A stretch of 5,619 nucleotides of DNA, taken from the NCBI GenBank assembly GCA_903905395.1, contig CAIVGD010000192.1:1-5619 (forward strand), written 5' to 3'. Positions 4,653 through 5,619 of the stretch are shown here, piece by piece; position 1 is the first letter of the stretch, and each line of letters opens with the position of its first letter. The notes below the pieces were generated by a model, which ran no database searches, had not been told where the DNA came from, and saw only the letters and a list, made by a program, of their open reading frames with translations. A program made the translations under genes and the position numbers. The DNA is from an uncultured Verrucomicrobiota bacterium. Its GTDB lineage: Bacteria > Verrucomicrobiota > Verrucomicrobiia > Methylacidiphilales > Verrucolacustridaceae.

Positions 4653-5619
4653 ATGAAAAATCGAGATTATTTAATACTACTAGGGTTGATTTTGATTCAA
4701 GTGCATCAAAGCGAGCTTATTGGGCAGTCCAATGGATCACCCCCCGCGGGAGGTGGGCAAGCCCAAGCGACTGCGACGTTCCCCACCATGCCCAACGGGG
4801 GGGGGAGCCAATAGCGGAGGAGTTCCTGCGGGTGCGCCAGAGCCTTCGACAGGTCTTGATGGGGTAAGCTGGGATGGAAAATCATTTAAAATTACAGATG
4901 CTAGAATTATAGACTCAAAATTCTCTGCTTATCTAAATGAGTCAGGAATTTCGTATAATGAGGAAATGGCATACGCAAAACTGGTAAATGAGTTATCAGA
5001 ACGACTAGACGTTTTTCGAATTAGGACAGACGGAAAAAAACTTTTGGACGAGGTTTTGCCAATTTTAAAAACGGCATCTAAGCATCCCAGTGATGGGGGC
5101 TTATGTAGGCAAATCTATAATGCAGTTGGAGTCGACGTGCAATCCAAAGATGCAAACTTCATGAAACTTGAGAGAATCGAGGAAATTAAAAAAGAGATAG
5201 AAACTTTAAAATGGAACATGTCGGTTACTGCAAAGCCAAATGCGCTTACTCCAAAACCTAATTATAACAATCCAGCTGATACGTTTGATTACAATGAAAT
5301 CCAAGCGGAAAAAAAGACCCGAATTGCTTTCATGCAAAATGACCTCGAGAGCAAATATGCTGAACTTGTGTATTTGCAAAAATCAATCAGTTCTAGATCT
5401 GATGACGCGCGATTAGCTCTACAGAGAGTGGTAGTTGGACACTTCATTTTAAGGAGGTTTGACCATGCGACAATTGCTGCCTCCTTTTACCGATTGCTTT
5501 ACCCAGACGGTGGGGGTGAAGTGAAGCTTCAAGATCGCATAGTTGAGGAGGCGGCTAGTAATGCTCAAAAACTTAGATCGGCTACGGCTTTCGACAGAGG
5601 TAGTTACTCATCGGAAACA
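4653..5619 (+). CDS. Secreted coiled-coil protein, interrupted by a frameshift at a G9 run; 3' end outside window
   Basis: ATG 4653 opens with a signal-peptide-like N-terminus (MKNRDYLILLGLILIQV) and a Gly/Ala/Pro-rich linker, then hits TAG at 4812-4814. The body lies in the neighbouring frame and is open from before the G run to the window end (271 codons from 4807). Removing one G from the nine at 4797-4805 fuses them cleanly through a Gly-rich joint (NGGGANSGGVPAG). In the fused numbering the visible 322 residues contain a globular stretch (about 65-165, including SWDGKSFKI), two charged helices likely to form coiled coils (about 168-190 and 215-245), and a segment HFILRRFDHATIAASFYRLL (about 263-282). 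The body resembles uncharacterised exported proteins of Verrucomicrobiota (recall); function is unknown. An internal ATG at 4732 in the body frame exists but gives an unlikely Arg/Pro-rich start. Codon use is far more AT-rich than upstream. Confidence 0.75.
4797..4805 (+). repeat. G9 homopolymer at the frame break of the secreted protein gene
   Basis: Nine Gs sit between the signal-peptide frame and the body frame. Eight (or eleven) would give one continuous protein; nine gives a stop nine bases after the run. Tracts of this length are prone to slipped-strand mispairing and also to sequencing miscounts. Confidence 0.9.

Noticed and set aside
4732..4806. Internal ATG 4732 as the start of the coiled-coil protein, with no frameshift
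   Set aside because: It gives an Arg/Pro-rich leader without a ribosome site, whereas the other frame gives a proper signal peptide and linker that join the body with a one-base change. Not excluded absolutely.

Overview
The window reads like a stretch of a Verrucomicrobiota chromosome (inference). The ECF sigma region 4, the short TM-containing partner protein behind it, and the last two genes all resemble types I associate with Verrucomicrobiota (Opitutales-like and relatives). No rRNA, tRNA, CRISPR array or insertion sequence is visible, and no gap between genes exceeds about 190 bases.

Left part (1-2003, + strand): a tight three-gene stress-type operon. It holds the 3' part of an ECF sigma-70 factor, a 154-residue single-TM protein in the anti-sigma position behind a strong AGGAGG ribosome site, and an overlapping membrane-anchored HtrA/DegS-like protein with one PDZ domain. 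All three catalytic triad positions of the HtrA-like protein are replaced (His to Ala, Asp to Gly, Ser to Ile), so it looks like a pseudoprotease: a fold kept for binding or sensing rather than cutting.

Middle (2004-2908): a short convergent spacer with a G9 run and a perfect 7-bp-stem hairpin. Next comes a complete type II toxin-antitoxin pair, vapB-vapC, on the - strand with a 4-base overlap and a 14-bp perfect palindrome just upstream of vapB. Between vapB and the next operon lies what looks like the orphan 3' end of a protein-coding gene.

Right part (2909-5619, + strand): a closely packed run of four genes. The first is a two-repeat CbiX/SirB-type chelatase. The second, overlapping by ATGA, is a 179-residue protein with five clustered cysteines that looks like the iron-sulfur/stabilising half of DR2241-type CbiX proteins, here a separate polypeptide. 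The third is a small membrane-anchored beta-rich protein. The fourth is a secreted, coiled-coil-rich protein that runs off the window. Its signal peptide and its body lie in different frames joined at a run of nine Gs; eight Gs would fuse them. That is either a phase-variable switch, a programmed slip, or a sequencing error. This last gene is also much more AT-rich than the rest.

The most unusual points are the triad-dead HtrA in a sigma/anti-sigma operon, the G9 frameshift in the secreted protein, and the split of the CbiX and Fe-S halves into overlapping genes.
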